NCBI GenBank assembly: GCA_902702965.1
Contig: CACRXP010000147.1
Span: 292,852-356,851, forward strand
Direction of reading: 5' to 3'
DNA: 64,000 bases
From: Spirometra erinaceieuropaei
Lineage: Eukaryota; Platyhelminthes; Cestoda; Diphyllobothriidea; Diphyllobothriidae
Every line of letters starts with the position of its first letter. Position 1 is the stretch's first letter. Shown one piece after another: positions 34,251-45,976 of the stretch. Below the pieces are notes generated by a model that was given only the letters and a program-made list of their open reading frames with translations, was not told the origin of the DNA and did no database searches. The translations under genes were made by a program, and so were the position numbers.

Positions 34251-36765
34251 AGTGTACGCCGAATAAAATCGTCGTCCTGCATGCTTGTGGATAGTTTTTA
34301 TTCGTTCGTCTTAGTTCTACACACGATTCTATCACCAATAATCCCCCCACGGTGTGGCCTTTCTGATTCTGAAGATACTTGCTAACGACTCGCGCGGCAA
34401 CCTTTCCGCTGCTAATTTTTATATCCGTTTGTAATCGATGGCGGATAGAAACGTCCGGAAATCTTTATCGCATAGTGTAACACGACAAAGGGACAGCATG
34501 CCGCACCTACTCAATGCATATTTGTTTGCGCCTACTATTTCTCTGTGTGTTAAACTCCTGTCAAACAAAGCTACTACATCATTTTACAGCAAAAATCACA
34601 AAAAAATTTGCAAATAAAAAATTTCAACTTTGAATCTCCCCTGTTGCTTGAAAACAATGCGATTTCTCGAACATGCATTGACCCTATTTTCATGGACGCA
34701 AAATCCAATGTTACGTCTCCTGAAGGGATCTATTTGACACTTTTCTTGCTTATATAAGTTTCCTTCTAAAGTGTGACGCACATAAGCAAGAGATCTTGCC
34801 TTGCGAAATTCAGTATTGTGGAAAATTGCCTGGGTATTAAGGTATATCCGACTTAACTCAAGTACGACCTTTTTTCTTTTACTAAAACAGAATTCTTTTT
34901 TTAATAAACGGCTTCCCACGCCATAAATCAACTCAGTAAACAAAAATAACAAAAACAAATGCATGCAATTGTATCCACTCAAGTGTTGACAAAGATAGTT
35001 CATGAGTTAGGCGATTTACTGAGAACAGCTTTTTCCGGAACGCAGTAGGTGGGTTAGTATAATGCCGAACGTTCAGGGGAGCCCGAAATGATCAAGCAGA
35101 TCTCCGTCGTTGCGTCTTGTGAGTCGCGCTGACACCCCGGAGCGGGTGCAAAGAGCATAGCCATAAAGAGCTTTGCTGAGGAGCAGTCAGCCTGAGGGTG
35201 TATAAGGCTTCCTGCCCTTTACGATATGCTTTTCTTGAATATCATCATTAAATCCTCCTAAATGGCGCATTAACGAAACTTTTTGCCACTGTTCAAATAC
35301 CTTCGAATGTCTGAATTCCTCTCCAGCCTTGCGATCTGCAATCAACGGCCGAGTGGGATAGGAGCAAGATCCCTCTTATTTCGGACTTTCGACCTGATTA
35401 TTCAAGGTCATAAAATTATGATAGCCGGCAAGTTCCTTCGTTACCGCCACACCAACCTCTCATCCAATAAGTCCATCCAACGAAGCTAAGTTCTGTCCTT
35501 CTCCCAGCCCCGGGGACGGGAGATCACCATGAGTGCTGAAGGTTGGGGTGACTTTCGGTTTTCTCTGGCAAATGGGGTTCACTTGGTGAAGTCAGCGAGT
35601 CAAAGCCTCGGCTTTTCGTCAAGCCCACAATAATGACTCAGTGCGAGCTCAGAACAATCCTTTCCACATTTACACAGCCCATAGAGATGGAGAACGTTTT
35701 GTTTTAGTATGTCGAAAACGCCTGTTAAGGTGACAACTTCAAATCAGCATATTTTACCCACGCCGCCACATCGTGACTTGTTCGTTCTCTCTCAACCACG
35801 CTGGCCCCAAATGATCTGGGATACTGACTCTTTTTCTATCTTTTCGGACGACTGTGCGAGTTTACAAAGTCTTTGGACACAGCCTGGGAGTGTTTCTTAT
35901 TAAGAATCTAAAGACCAAAGCCACTGAGACTCAAGGATGCCTTTGGGCTGAACAGAAGATTGTCCAGTTTGATATTCCTGTGTGTAAAGCCCTTGTGTAG
36001 ATGGGATCAGGTGCCAAGATGGCCGTGTCTACAGCGAAATGGAGCTGAGGTCCGATGAGGGTGTCAAACTCCATCGCGCTGGAGTTGTCAGGGTGGCATA
36101 TACACGGGTATACAACTTAACGAAAATGATCAATTTTTGTGGTCGCTGACGCTAGCCATGCGAGGAAGGTCGACTGAGACGCGGCTTGGTGGCGCGAGTA
36201 GAATTTTATTGTTTTACGTTGTGTCCTCCTGATGGAACGCGTCAGCCCACTAAACCGAAACAAATTATGCGACTACAGGCCTGCGAATCTGGTCGATATT
36301 TTTAAAGAACAGTAAAAGGGGGTGCATGAGATCTGCCGTTAACATCTTCTGCCCCTCCTCTAACTGGCTGGTGACAGTAAGTGAATCAGAAACCCTCATT
36401 CCGGTCTTCATCATGCCTGCGGAGTCCATCTCTAAAGGGTTTTGTTCAGCATTTTGCAACGACGACGACAAGATTAAGATGCGACCGGGAACCGATTGCA
36501 AATAGCTCCTGTCAGACCAGTCGACAAATCCGCTCTAAATATCCCGCAGTCAGCATTAACTCACATACTGGTCCTACTAACTGCCTTTTATTTATTCGTA
36601 CATTAGATTCTTTATGGCATGAAGGCCACCCCACCAATTAATAGGAAATTTTTTCGGTGCCGATGTTTAAATAATGAGATAGTTTACGTTGAATTGATTC
36701 CATACATGCATCCTAGCGAGTGTGCAGTCTGGTGGTCTCATTCCATAAATGTATATTTATAGTAA
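34251..36765. other. Uncharacterised 2.5-kb stretch
   Basis: At about 34999-35020 the string TTCATGAGTTAGGCGATTTA with CTG resembles a related terminal repeat, and CAGTAGGTGGGTTAGTAT follows at about 35043. These may be two facing element ends, but no partner was found for either. ORFs are short and anonymous. Confidence 0.3.
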
Positions 36766-37897
36766 CAGTAGATGTGCTACCGCATAAAATGTTAACAAAA
36801 ATTCTGGAAGGTGTTTTTGATTCGAAAAGGCTATTGAAGTATGGTCGTACTTTCATTATCGTGCCGCATATTCCCAAGGCACTTTATTTACGCCAGAATG
36901 TTGGCATATGAATGAGTTTCTTTTCCTTTGCCTTAATAAACCAAACCCTGTGAAAATGATTACTTCTGTAGTACACATTTTTCCGATCCATTTCCAATGT
37001 CCTTATAAATTCAAACAATTTTTTAGAAAACATGACACAAATATCCTTTCCTTCACTCATTTAGTTGCAACTCACGTCTTCTTAAAATTTCATACTTGAG
37101 GATAGAGAATTATTCAGTTTTAGAAACTTTTTTTAAATTATCGAATCATTTGAAGCCCGACCTGCCGTTACACCTGCTTTCAGGGTTTCCAATCTACAAG
37201 CATTATGCTTTGCCTGCAAAAACAATAACACATTCCTCCATGCCGTTAGTAATTACCATAAGGGGTCCAACAATTTTGAAATGAATATAGTCCAAGTTGT
37301 CCACTTCATAAGCAACATTAATAAACGTGCCGACGTGAGGCTGTATTATTGAAAATTTCATGGTCCTAAGAAATCTCATAGTCCGAAACCTGTTTAAAAC
37401 ACAAATGATGTGTTTTTAAGTATAAAACTCGAAGGAGACGTAATTTGCTATGAAAAAAATATAGGAGAAGTAGTTTTGTTGATGATTTCTCTAAAATATA
37501 TTTTAATTTACAAAGGCATGGAAATTCAATAAACAAAATTCATACTACAGAAGTAGTCACTTTTAGAAAGACCGAAGGGTGTCTTTCATCGAGTACAAAA
37601 TTCGAAGAAAGCGGTACTTTGCTACCGTTTCCCATAAAGTATATTTGAATGTATAAGAGCATTGAAAGTAAGTGTGAAAAACGCACGCTATTCAAGTAGT
37701 CATTTTTACCAAATGCAGTTTTTACAGGAGATCGAAAAGAAGTACATTTCAAGGCCAAAATTCTGGCGAGTCCGAAAGGTCATAGGATTATAACACATGA
37801 TAATTACTATTGTAGTTTCACCTAGGTAATTCTTTATAATCGAAAACGCATTTCTGAATTCCAGTTAGCATTTCACTGACTGTACCATGCAAAGCAG
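36766..37897. mobile_element. Fold-back MITE, copy G (old, diverged)
   Basis: The left end CAGTAGATGTGCTACCGCAT is clear. The interior keeps family order (TTCGAAAAGGCTATTGAAG, ATGATTACTTCTGTAGTACA, AAACACAAAT). The right end is decayed (AGTTAGCATTTCACTGAC). Many indels put it among the older copies. Confidence 0.65.
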
Positions 37898-38894
37898 TAG
37901 GAAAAATAATCGCGTAGGATTGCCCGGATTCTCTTTATGATTTGGTTTCTGGTGTTTCTCGTCAAGCAAATAACTGAAATTGTGCTGCCTTTGAACAGAA
38001 AGGACCTGCCATCATCCTCACGTGTAAAGAAGGCGCTTCACCTACTCTGCATCACCTAAAGTTCAGGATAAGAGATCTGTTCAGAATAAGTCACATGTTA
38101 TGTACGTCGGACGCCTGATTGTTTTTTTGGAAAAAAATGACCGAGAGGCACGATGTAGCCTGTCCGACAAACAAACAGAACAGGGAAGCAGGAACTGATT
38201 CATGCTCCCTCTGCAAATGACCTTGAAATGCGCGTTGGTTGGCTACATTATCAGTATTAGAGGGAAAAAGGACTTAAACATCTGCATTTTTAGAGGCTCT
38301 GGAAAGCATTATCCCCACTGGAGACAGTCGGAAGTCAAAATAAGCAGGTAGGACACGGGAATACGGACCGCACGTACTACAAGTGGCCCTGCGCTAAATT
38401 CTAGCGGGGGATGGAGAGTATATATCCACGCGTCCTAGCAGCCAGCAGTTAGAAGCAAGTGTCTTTAGCTGTGCTTTACGTTTGGTTGGAGAGAAGCGCG
38501 ATCTGAAGACCAGGATGTTACAGGGTTCATTTTATTTGGAAATCTTGCCGTATCATTTGTTATTGGTTCTGGTTGAGGAAAACTTTAAATTTTAGATGAA
38601 GATGAAGGTGCGGTTTCATCCTCTTCGGTAGCCCTTTATTCTTCTCTCAGTAAATAGGTTACATAGTAAAAACTGTCAGAACCCTTTCTTGTTACGTGTG
38701 CAGGGATTGAGGACAACCTACTCTTTGTTATACCAGAATTTTTGGTTCCATTGAGGTAAAATATATATCGTTAGCTGCAGGAAACATTGCTTCAACTGGA
38801 ATCAAATTTCGGCCTGGAAATGGTGTGTGCTTGGTGTGACGTAAAAACTCGGGTGAGGAAAGGGAAACGGAATCGGTGAGACAGGAGTTCTGCT
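37898..38894. other. No recognisable gene; short repeat motif at 38366-38410
   Basis: GCACGTACTACAAGTGGCCC and TGCGCTAAATTCTAGCGGGG match the motif at 898-945. Otherwise there are only short ORFs. Confidence 0.35.
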
Positions 38895-38938
38895 CGCCTG
38901 ACGTTTCGAATTCACCTTCGATTCCGTCATCAGAGGCG
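38895..38938 (-). ncRNA. Hammerhead-ribozyme-like motif (Penelope-type, minimal)
   Basis: Read on the minus strand, CGCCT is followed by the core CTGATGA, then a 19-base segment, GAAAC, GTC and AGGCG. CGCCT and AGGCG pair perfectly as helix I around the expected cleavage position after GTC. ACGT after GAA is the self-complementary two-pair helix III known in ribozymes of Penelope-like elements. In helix II, GAAT and ATTC can pair, but two extra bases (CG) separate it from CTGATGA. All invariant core bases are present. No Penelope coding sequence was recognised beside it. Activity is uncertain because of the weak helix II. Confidence 0.5.
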
Positions 38939-39955
38939 GAATCAGAAGAAAATAAGAATTGCATGGGGAGGAATGCAGTTTTCGTAAGATGCAGTTGCCA
39001 TACCACCTAATCGATATTAAAAGTAGCGGCTCCCATGCTCGTCGAAGATGCGATAAATACTTGCTCGACAGTAGACATTCGTTAATTGCTGCAATTTCGG
39101 AACTCGTGTTGGTCAGAGGCGAACGGAACTCTTGTACCTGCAACCACGTCTCCTTCTCATCAGCTTCCGGAAATTCGCACTAGCTGGTATCAACAAATTG
39201 TTTTTGTTATGGTTTCAAATGGAAAACGACTACGTGGATGATGCTGCGAAACTAATTAGCAGGCCGTCATGCTGACTTTTTAATGTGTCTCACAAAGCAC
39301 TTACGCAAAAATTAACCGCGGAAAATACCTCCACCTATGTGATGTGTATTTTCTAACTGGATTTCGAAATTTAACTACATCGTCCGCGACGGATAGATAA
39401 AGTGTATATTTTCGACGTTCACTTTGTAGCGACCTACGTCTTCTTTATGTTTATTGCATGACAGAGGCGGAAAAAGAGTAGTTTAGCCTGTAGGCGCCTC
39501 AAGCACCTGTGAGCCGCCAGGTTCTGGGATGAGGCTTGCGAAGACGGCCAATCATATGCGTGCACAAGCCCCGTGATCATCCAATAAACACTCAGCGAAC
39601 TGACTGCCTAGCTCACCCAAAAAGACACGCTTGCTCGTTCGCGCTCGTTTGCGGGTGGGAATGCGCGCGGGTCCGAGGTCGGCCGCGTGTCGAGGGTTCA
39701 GACTGCCTGCCAGTGTTTTCCCAGCCGGTCAAAAAGCCTGAAAGCGTGTGCCGGTCCAGTATCAGCAAACCATGGCCCTCGCAGCCTGGTATGCAGTGGC
39801 AGTTCCCTGACACCCGGTTCCCCGCCGGTGGATGCGTTTGCGTTCCCGCTGGGTATGCAGGTAGTGAGCATGGCTGCCCAGCCATCATCCTCGTCCTTCT
39901 GACCCTGTTGGGGTGTTGTTGTTGTTGTTGATGATCAAAACCTGGTCATTTGCTG
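38939..39955. other. No recognisable gene; GC-rich 39500-39900 ending in (GTT)5
   Basis: The GC-rich block holds overlapping ORFs on both strands (131 codons plus, 91 minus) with no family match. It ends in GTTGTTGTTGTTGTTG at 39914-39930, which could be the tail of a retroposed repeat. Confidence 0.35.
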
Positions 39956-40225
39956 TGTGGACTAGGGCGTGTGGAGTGGAACGCCAAGGTGCGAGTTGGT
40001 CCGTGCTATCCGCCTGCGCCCCCCCTCACGCCCCCGGTCATCCTGACTGTGTCTTGACACCGGGCCCAGTTGGGGAGTGGGGAGGAGAGAGTGCGGCAGA
40101 TGCTGCGCAAGTCCACATTCACTATAAACTAATTCACGCACAGGTCACCGTCTCTGCCTCACCTTGTTGTGGAGCACATGGTGGACATAGTCGGAATCGA
40201 CGGTCGAACTGTCGTTTTCCCAGCC
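39956..40225 (+). repeat. SINE-like 270-bp repeat, copy 1 (near complete)
   Basis: Blocks in order are GTGGACTAGGGCG, CCTGCGCCCCCCC, GACACCGGGCCC, GGGGAGGAGAGAGTGCGGCA, GATGCTGCGCAAGTCCAC, TATAAACTAATTCACGCACA, GAGCACATGGTGGACATAG and GACGGTCGAACTGTCG. The same order occurs at 42111 and 57930 on this strand, and at 44929 and 62750 on the other. It is non-coding and has no recognised RT or tRNA core. Confidence 0.75.
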
Positions 40226-40384
40226 TCTCCAAAAGGGTCTAACTCCCCCCCCCCAGCTCTGGTGAGGATAAACATATCTACTACTCTTGCTACTCCAGCC
40301 TACCAATTTCTAGATAGAAAATTCGGTTTGATCGCAGTTGGTAGCCAGGAATGGGGAAGCGATGGCGAGGTCACTGGCTCTTAC

Positions 40385-41145
40385 CCTACCCTCATACCTG
40401 AACTCTAACCCTAACGTTAATCCCAAAACCTAACCCTAAGCCCCAAAACCCAGTCATAATTGGAATCCTAAGACGTAACCCTAATACTGACCCTAACCTT
40501 AACCCGTTACACTAACCTAATGCTGAACCTTAATCCCAACCTTAACACTAAGCCTACTCCTAACCCTAGCCTTAAACCTAAAGCCCAACCGAAACCTTAA
40601 ATTTAAAACCTAACCCTAAAGCCCTAAGCCTGACAGTAACACCTAACTGTAATACTCACACCTAATAGTAACCTTAACCGTAGAGCCTAAACCCAAAAAC
40701 CAACCCTGGCAGGAACCGTAAAGCCTAAACATAAGCACCGAAACCGAAACGTAACCGAAATCCTAAATCTCTAGCCACAACCCTAAGCTTAACCCTAACC
40801 CTAACCTTGACCCTAACGCTGATCTTGGTCTCAACCGTAACCCTAACGGGAACCTTAACCCTAACCCTAACCGAAATCGTAAACCTAACCCTATCCCTTA
40901 AGCATAGCTCTAACCCTAACCCTAACACTGAAACCTGAACCTAAAACGCAAACCCTTATCCTAAAACTTAACCTACGCCTAACCCTAACCCTCACTAAAC
41001 CCAACAGCCTGACCGAAACGGACGACTTGCCCAAGTCAGTAAGAGCACACCTACTGATAACAAGTTCCCTAGACAAGGTAAGCATACCTACAGATAACAA
41101 GTAAGTGCGTCGACAGTATCAACGTATAATGTCTGGCTACCACCT
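40385..41145. repeat. Long degenerate CCCTAA-type array (telomere-like), with subterminal block
   Basis: About 600 bp (40390-41005) of degenerate CCTAACCCTAAC, CCTTAACCC and CTAAACCC units is the strongest telomere-like tract in the window. A block with TACTGATAACAAG, GGTAAGCATACC and GTCGACAGTATCAACGTATA follows. The whole is the reverse complement of 28843-29280. The purine/pyrimidine bias creates false ORFs rich in R and V. Confidence 0.85.
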
Positions 41146-42110
41146 GTGATCTTACCGAAAATTCATTAAAACCTGCTTAAGTACTGTTTTTGAGTGTGGT
41201 GTTTGGCACGGCAACCCGAATTCCGGGTTCTCTCGGTCTGTAGTCGGGATGCGGCTGAGAAGATCCATTCCACTAGTCTGTGATTCATCGTGAACTTCTC
41301 AAAACGGAACCAACTGCCTTATAGAGAGGGTAATCAAATTGATAAAGTATGATGATCGAACTTACAGGGAAGCTACTATGGGAGTCGCGTACTTTAATTT
41401 GTTTCGCAAAAGTCCCTTTCTCACGTAATAGAGTGTTTCGAAGTTATTTTATCGGCGCAGAGGATCCCAGTTCTAAACGGAAGTCAGCCCTTCCAACCCA
41501 GCCAATTTCGTTCACTTATAAATTTTATGGGCCGCACTTGCGGGTTTGCGCGCGTTTCTATTGCAGACGACATTGATTTACATGAGGACTGTTTGCCAGT
41601 ATAAGCTTTACCAACCTGAGATTTCATTTTAGAGTCTGCGTGAATCACTCGAAGCAAAACTTGAATAGGCCCGTTACTTTCAGAGAAACGGTTTATTCTT
41701 CTTTAAACATTCGAATTTGCAAGTCTGCATAATTTAAAACTCCAAAGCAAGTAGCATCACCAACAGGTAGTCATACTTTCTGACCGATCAGTCGGCTCGG
41801 GTTAAAATGTCAGGTGCCTAGCCTGGGATTAAAATGATAGAAATATCCGTGGCTGACAGGGCAAGTAAACCTTTATCCGTGATGATGTTTGACTGCTTAT
41901 TGTTAGTTACCATGTGATCTCCGCGTTAAGAATTGTGATTTGGAAGGCCGCCATCTGATGGGATAACCTGGCCCTCATAGGAGTATTTTGGATTGACTAG
42001 GGGACTGAGGGCCAGACCACGGTGGTTCCATCTTAATTTGACCTTCACAGCACTCTCGCACAGGTGAGATTCGGGTCATCTTCTATGTAAGCTCCATACA
42101 CTTCGCGGGA
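41146..42110. other. No recognisable gene
   Basis: Short ORFs only. Nothing was assigned. Confidence 0.4.
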
Positions 42111-42320
42111 ACCGGGTCACGTGCGTGGCATGCGTAAACGGGGTGTTTGGCCTTGTCACGCGCTGTACCACCGCCCGCCCCCGGTCGTCTCGACATTGTC
42201 TTGCCTTCAGGGTAAGGGGTGGAGAAAAAGAGTGCTGTGGATGCGGCGCAAGTCACCGGTGCTGCTCTAGCCCCGTGGTGCATGCGGTGAGCGCCGTCGT
42301 CCACGACGGTCGAAATACCG
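42111..42320 (+). repeat. SINE-like 270-bp repeat, copy 2
   Basis: It contains CCGCCCGCCCCCGGTCGTC, TGTCTTGCCTTCAGGG, GAGTGCTGTGGATGCGGCGC, AAGTCACCG and GCCGTCGTCCACGACGGTCG, in the family order. A deletion has removed the TATAAACTAATTCACG block. Confidence 0.6.
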
Positions 42321-42961
42321 TATAATCCCCTGCAGTCTAGGCAAGAAAATTTCCGCACTAAAATCAGAATAGATGGGTCTGCCTAAACCCGACCAGTTGT
42401 TCCCAGGCACACCTCCTTTTGCTGGGAAAAGGCCTAAATGACAATGTGCATATTCTGTCTTCTTCTTTTAGGCAAATTTCGAAATAAAAATGGCGTCTTA
42501 AGCCATGCCGATTGCATCCAAACTGATGATCTGCATTGCTTCCAACAGAGAAACGAAGAAAAGAGTTTTACTTTCAGGGAGACGAAGAAATCCAGCTTTT
42601 TTTATTTTAACAGTATTATCAAGGTTTTACCAAAGAATGTTAGAAAATACAAAGACACGATGCAAACCTTACCTAACTCAATACAGTCAGTATTTCAAAT
42701 CGTTATTGGCTGACCGACTTGCACGCAAAGTAACATTATTTGGGGTACGAATATCACACACATCGTATGCACAAGTAACTGTCGAATTATGAGGGTTGGC
42801 TGTGACGGAGTTAACCTACCGGAAGCCGCTTTTTGAATTAATCTGTGTATTCCCACTGAAATGTTCAGAAGACAAAGTGGCGATCAAATGTTGATTTCGA
42901 TAACTTCTCTTCAAGCCGGTGCAGTTACATATACAGATTGGCAAAGTTGAGAGATCCGGGT
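42321..42961. other. No recognisable gene
   Basis: Two overlapping ORFs of 91-95 codons (42438-42713 and 42505-42792) show no family resemblance. Confidence 0.35.
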
Positions 42962-43530
42962 TGATGATTTGAAGAAGAAGAAGAAGAGGGGCTCTCTGGA
43001 ACAGGTTTATTTAACTGCTGACATTTCAAAGAGCCTGATCGGCTTTCCATTGGTAAAGTGTGAAATGCACTTAATCGATCAGAAATTTCAAGTGGCACGT
43101 TGTGTTGCTCGGCCTCATGCTGATCGATTTTCCTCTCCTCTCGCCGCCTCGGCCTCTCGGGCGATGGTTGACGGGCGTTTTGTCTGCGTGCTTCGTGAGT
43201 CACCACTCCGTCAGGGGGAGTTGACTGAATATTTGTCGGATGGTCTGTCTGGCGGTTCTTGTTGTTCCTCATCGAGTACACTCGCCGTCAGGCTGTCTCC
43301 GTATGGCCTTCTTAAGTCCGGTGTGGTTGTTTGGTCCTGAGATCTATGACTGTGACGACGTAGGACTTTGTAAGCTGCAGATAAGTCCAGATGCCTGTTG
43401 ATAGAGTGGGCATCGGAGGACCACGCCTCGAGAGTTAACCGTTCTGCTTTTGTGCTGCCCCGGTCTAGGATGGTAGCTTTGAAAAGTCAGCATCTGAATA
43501 AACCTGTTCCGGAGAGCCCATCTTTTTCTG
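42962..43530 (-). mobile_element. Penelope-like 3' end, minus strand, in fold-back arrangement
   Basis: The minus-strand frame from about 43437 reads LTLEAWSSDAHSINRH, LDLSAAYKVLRRH and a hydrophilic tail to a stop at 43211-43213. This is the GIY-YIG C-terminus, closely related to 8841-9017. Its downstream sequence (43050-42988, minus) contains GGCTCTTTGAAATGTCAGCA and AATAAACCTGTTCC. An inverted copy of that stretch lies at 43471-43524 (GCTTTGAAAAGTCAGCATCT, AATAAACCTGTTCC). Thus the same 3' segment flanks the coding end on both sides in opposite orientation, as at 8.5-9.25 kb. A (GAA)n run sits at 42971-42988. Confidence 0.7.
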
Positions 43531-44480
43531 CAGGTTGTATATACGTTTGCTTGCCGCTTTGTCTTCTAAATAATCTGTGTATACAAAATGAAGGCCATCC
43601 CTCATTAGTCAAAATTAAGCAGACGTCGTTCAATTAGTCGTAGGACCTGGAAAACGTCATTCAGGAAAGAGAGAGTGAAAGTTTGCCACAGGACTTAAAA
43701 CCGACCAGTCTTCGGGGAAGTCATTGAAATTAGGGCAGGTTGTCCGGAAATAAGATTTTTGGACTTGACAAGGGACTCTGTATATCTCGCAAAAAACCCT
43801 GAGTATTATGGTTGATTACGAAAAGAATAGAGGTGCTTGATAACCTGTTTGCGGCGACTCTGAAAATATCCATTTTGTACAGGCATATTTATTATGTAAA
43901 AAATAGAAAATATCAATGACTGGATGGTGGTTGTAAAATTTAAAAGCGATAGGACTAGTTGTGGCTTCAGGTCTTAATAAAAATATGCGACTTATAGGTA
44001 ATTTGTAGATGTCCTATCAGCATCTACATCTGACAGTGAAAACGAAAATTTCCTCGAAGTTTAGAGTTTCATAAAGCAGTGAAATCGTAAATGAACTCTG
44101 ATGTAGTTACTTCCAAGACAAGTCACTGAAGGCATTTAATACATTATCGTATAACTTTATGCACGTCCCTTGACCGCGCATGATTCGTTTGGATGAACTT
44201 TGGCCAATGGGCTTTGCTTAATGTTTTAAACTCCACTTAAGATAAAAAGTATTCAGTGTCGTCTTTCTGTAAAAAAATACATATTTTGGGATGCTGCTCA
44301 TGCCGTAAGTGTATGACAAAGCTTTTCTCGTAGATCCTGAACAACTATTTTAAAAGGACGCAAGATAAGGCATGGAAAGTGGGCGACGTAGGTAGTATGG
44401 TGTGGACATTTTCAATGCACTGCAGCAAAATAAATGAAGCATATTTTATACTGCAAACGGAGAAATCCTTACTGCAGTAT
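43531..44480. other. No recognisable gene
   Basis: AT-rich with short ORFs. Nothing was assigned. Confidence 0.4.
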
Positions 44481-44482
44481 TA

Positions 44483-44830
44483 CAGTAGATGTGCTAACTC
44501 ATGAAACGTCAACCAAAATTTTGAAATGCGTCCTCGTTTCGAAAAGATAAATGTAGTAGTGTCGTAAAATTAATCATGGTGCAGCATAAATCTATAAGGA
44601 TCCACTTACCTCAGGGTGTTGGCTTTCGAAAGAACTTATTATCGGCTGCATGCAAGATCTATACTCTGCAAAAATGACTACTTATGTAGTATGCAATTTT
44701 CTCCTTGATTTTCGATGTTCTTGAAAATTCAATTATATTTCATGGAAAACATGCATAAAATATTCATTCCTTTACTTATTCGGTAGAAAATCACGTCTTC
44801 TTTCAATTTCATACTCAAAAGAAGAGTAAA
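44483..44830. mobile_element. Fold-back MITE, copy H (left arm only)
   Basis: It starts CAGTAGATGTGCTAACTCAT after TA (44481-44482). The sequence follows copy A closely (GCTGCATGCAAGATCTATAC, CATTCCTTTACTTATTCGG) up to AAAGAAGAGTA at 44830, then ends abruptly. The match to A is close, so the truncation looks fairly recent. Confidence 0.85.
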
Positions 44831-44928
44831 CCATACTACTAGGTCACAGTTTTGGATTATAACGCTAATCAGAGGGAGTCGGACGAGAACCCAGCCAATC
44901 GATGTATCGATCTGGGGCTGACACACGA

Positions 44929-45186
44929 CGACAGTTCAACCGTCTCTGTCGACGATGTCCACCGTGTGTTTCATAGCAGGCTGAGAGCGCGGACGGTGAC
45001 TTGCGCGTGAGTTAGTTTAAAGTGAGAGCAGACTTTCGCAGCATCTACTGCACTCCTTCCTCCTCCCCTATCTTCATCCGGCATTAAGATATAGTCAAGA
45101 AGACAGGAGGTGGGAGAGGGTGCAGGTGGCTGGCACAGCGTAAGCCCGAACCCGGACGCACCAACACCCTCCTTAGTCCACAACGT
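44929..45186 (-). repeat. SINE-like 270-bp repeat, copy 3 (minus)
   Basis: The reverse complement gives GTGGACTAAGGAGGGTGTTG, GCCAGCCACCTGCACCCTC, GAGGAGGAAGGAGTGCAGTA, GATGCTGCGAAAGTCTGCTC, AAACTAACTCACGCGCAAGT and GGTGGACATCGTCGACAGAG. It is one of the best copies and defines the 5' half of the family. Confidence 0.7.
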
Positions 45187-45976
45187 ACATCGGTCAGGGT
45201 TTTATCCATCAGGACAAAAACGGGAGGATGCTTCGGATCCCCATTAGCGCGACGGGAGCCTGCAACTGGGCCTGCCACCACACCCCGAATGGTGGCATTT
45301 GTAAGGGTTACGCATTCCAAATAACGCCTGTCGGACTCCTACCTAGCCCCTGTGTTGCTCCAGCGCATTTGCCGCGTGACCCGTTTTAGAGCCCCCCTGT
45401 CCTCAGTAAAAGGAAGCCCACAGGTCTGAAAGTATTAAGAAGATGAACACACTGCAATGATGGTCCCGTCAAGGGCGCTCAGTACATCAGTTATTATAAC
45501 AGGCATATTATACCGCATAAGTATTATCAATGGTTATTTTGAAAATGTGCTTTTACTGTGTCCTCCCCGACGAAGATCATGGGCAAACGCAGACATTGCT
45601 GGGGCCGCTCGAAAACTCGCCGACATGCAGAGCTCTGGATAGTCACCTCCAGACCTGGGTCACTGACCGTTAACGGGTTGATGACTCATGTGACTGTCGC
45701 CTGTTCTGGTGCTGCTGTCGCCTCTGACGAGTCCGAAAGCTCAGACAAATAAGCCAATTTCCCCGGTGCCCGACCAGCCTTCTTCCACCTTACTCGTACA
45801 TACACCCGAAACTCGAACTTTCACCTATACTCGCGGAGGATACTCTCTGCGGTTCTTTCTACAATTTGACCTTGGTTTCCTCCCACCCAAACGCATTAAA
45901 CACACTTAACAGTACTACACCTGCTTAACTTTGGGTGAAGGCAGGAACTTTGAAGCATTTTGTCCCCGGTACGAAG
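45187..45976. other. No recognisable gene
   Basis: Short ORFs with no family resemblance. Confidence 0.4.

Noticed and set aside
40725..41100. R/V-rich minus-strand ORFs
   Set aside because: Artefacts of the degenerate CCCTAA array.
28843..41145. True chromosome end (telomere)
   Set aside because: The TTAGGG-type arrays are degenerate, short, in both orientations and flanked by ordinary sequence, so they are interstitial repeats.
42523..42565. Hammerhead-like CTGATGATCTG ... CAGAGAAAC
   Set aside because: Helix II (TCTG/CAGA) and GAAA are present, but no GTC or other NUH cleavage site in the right place and no helix I. Probably chance.
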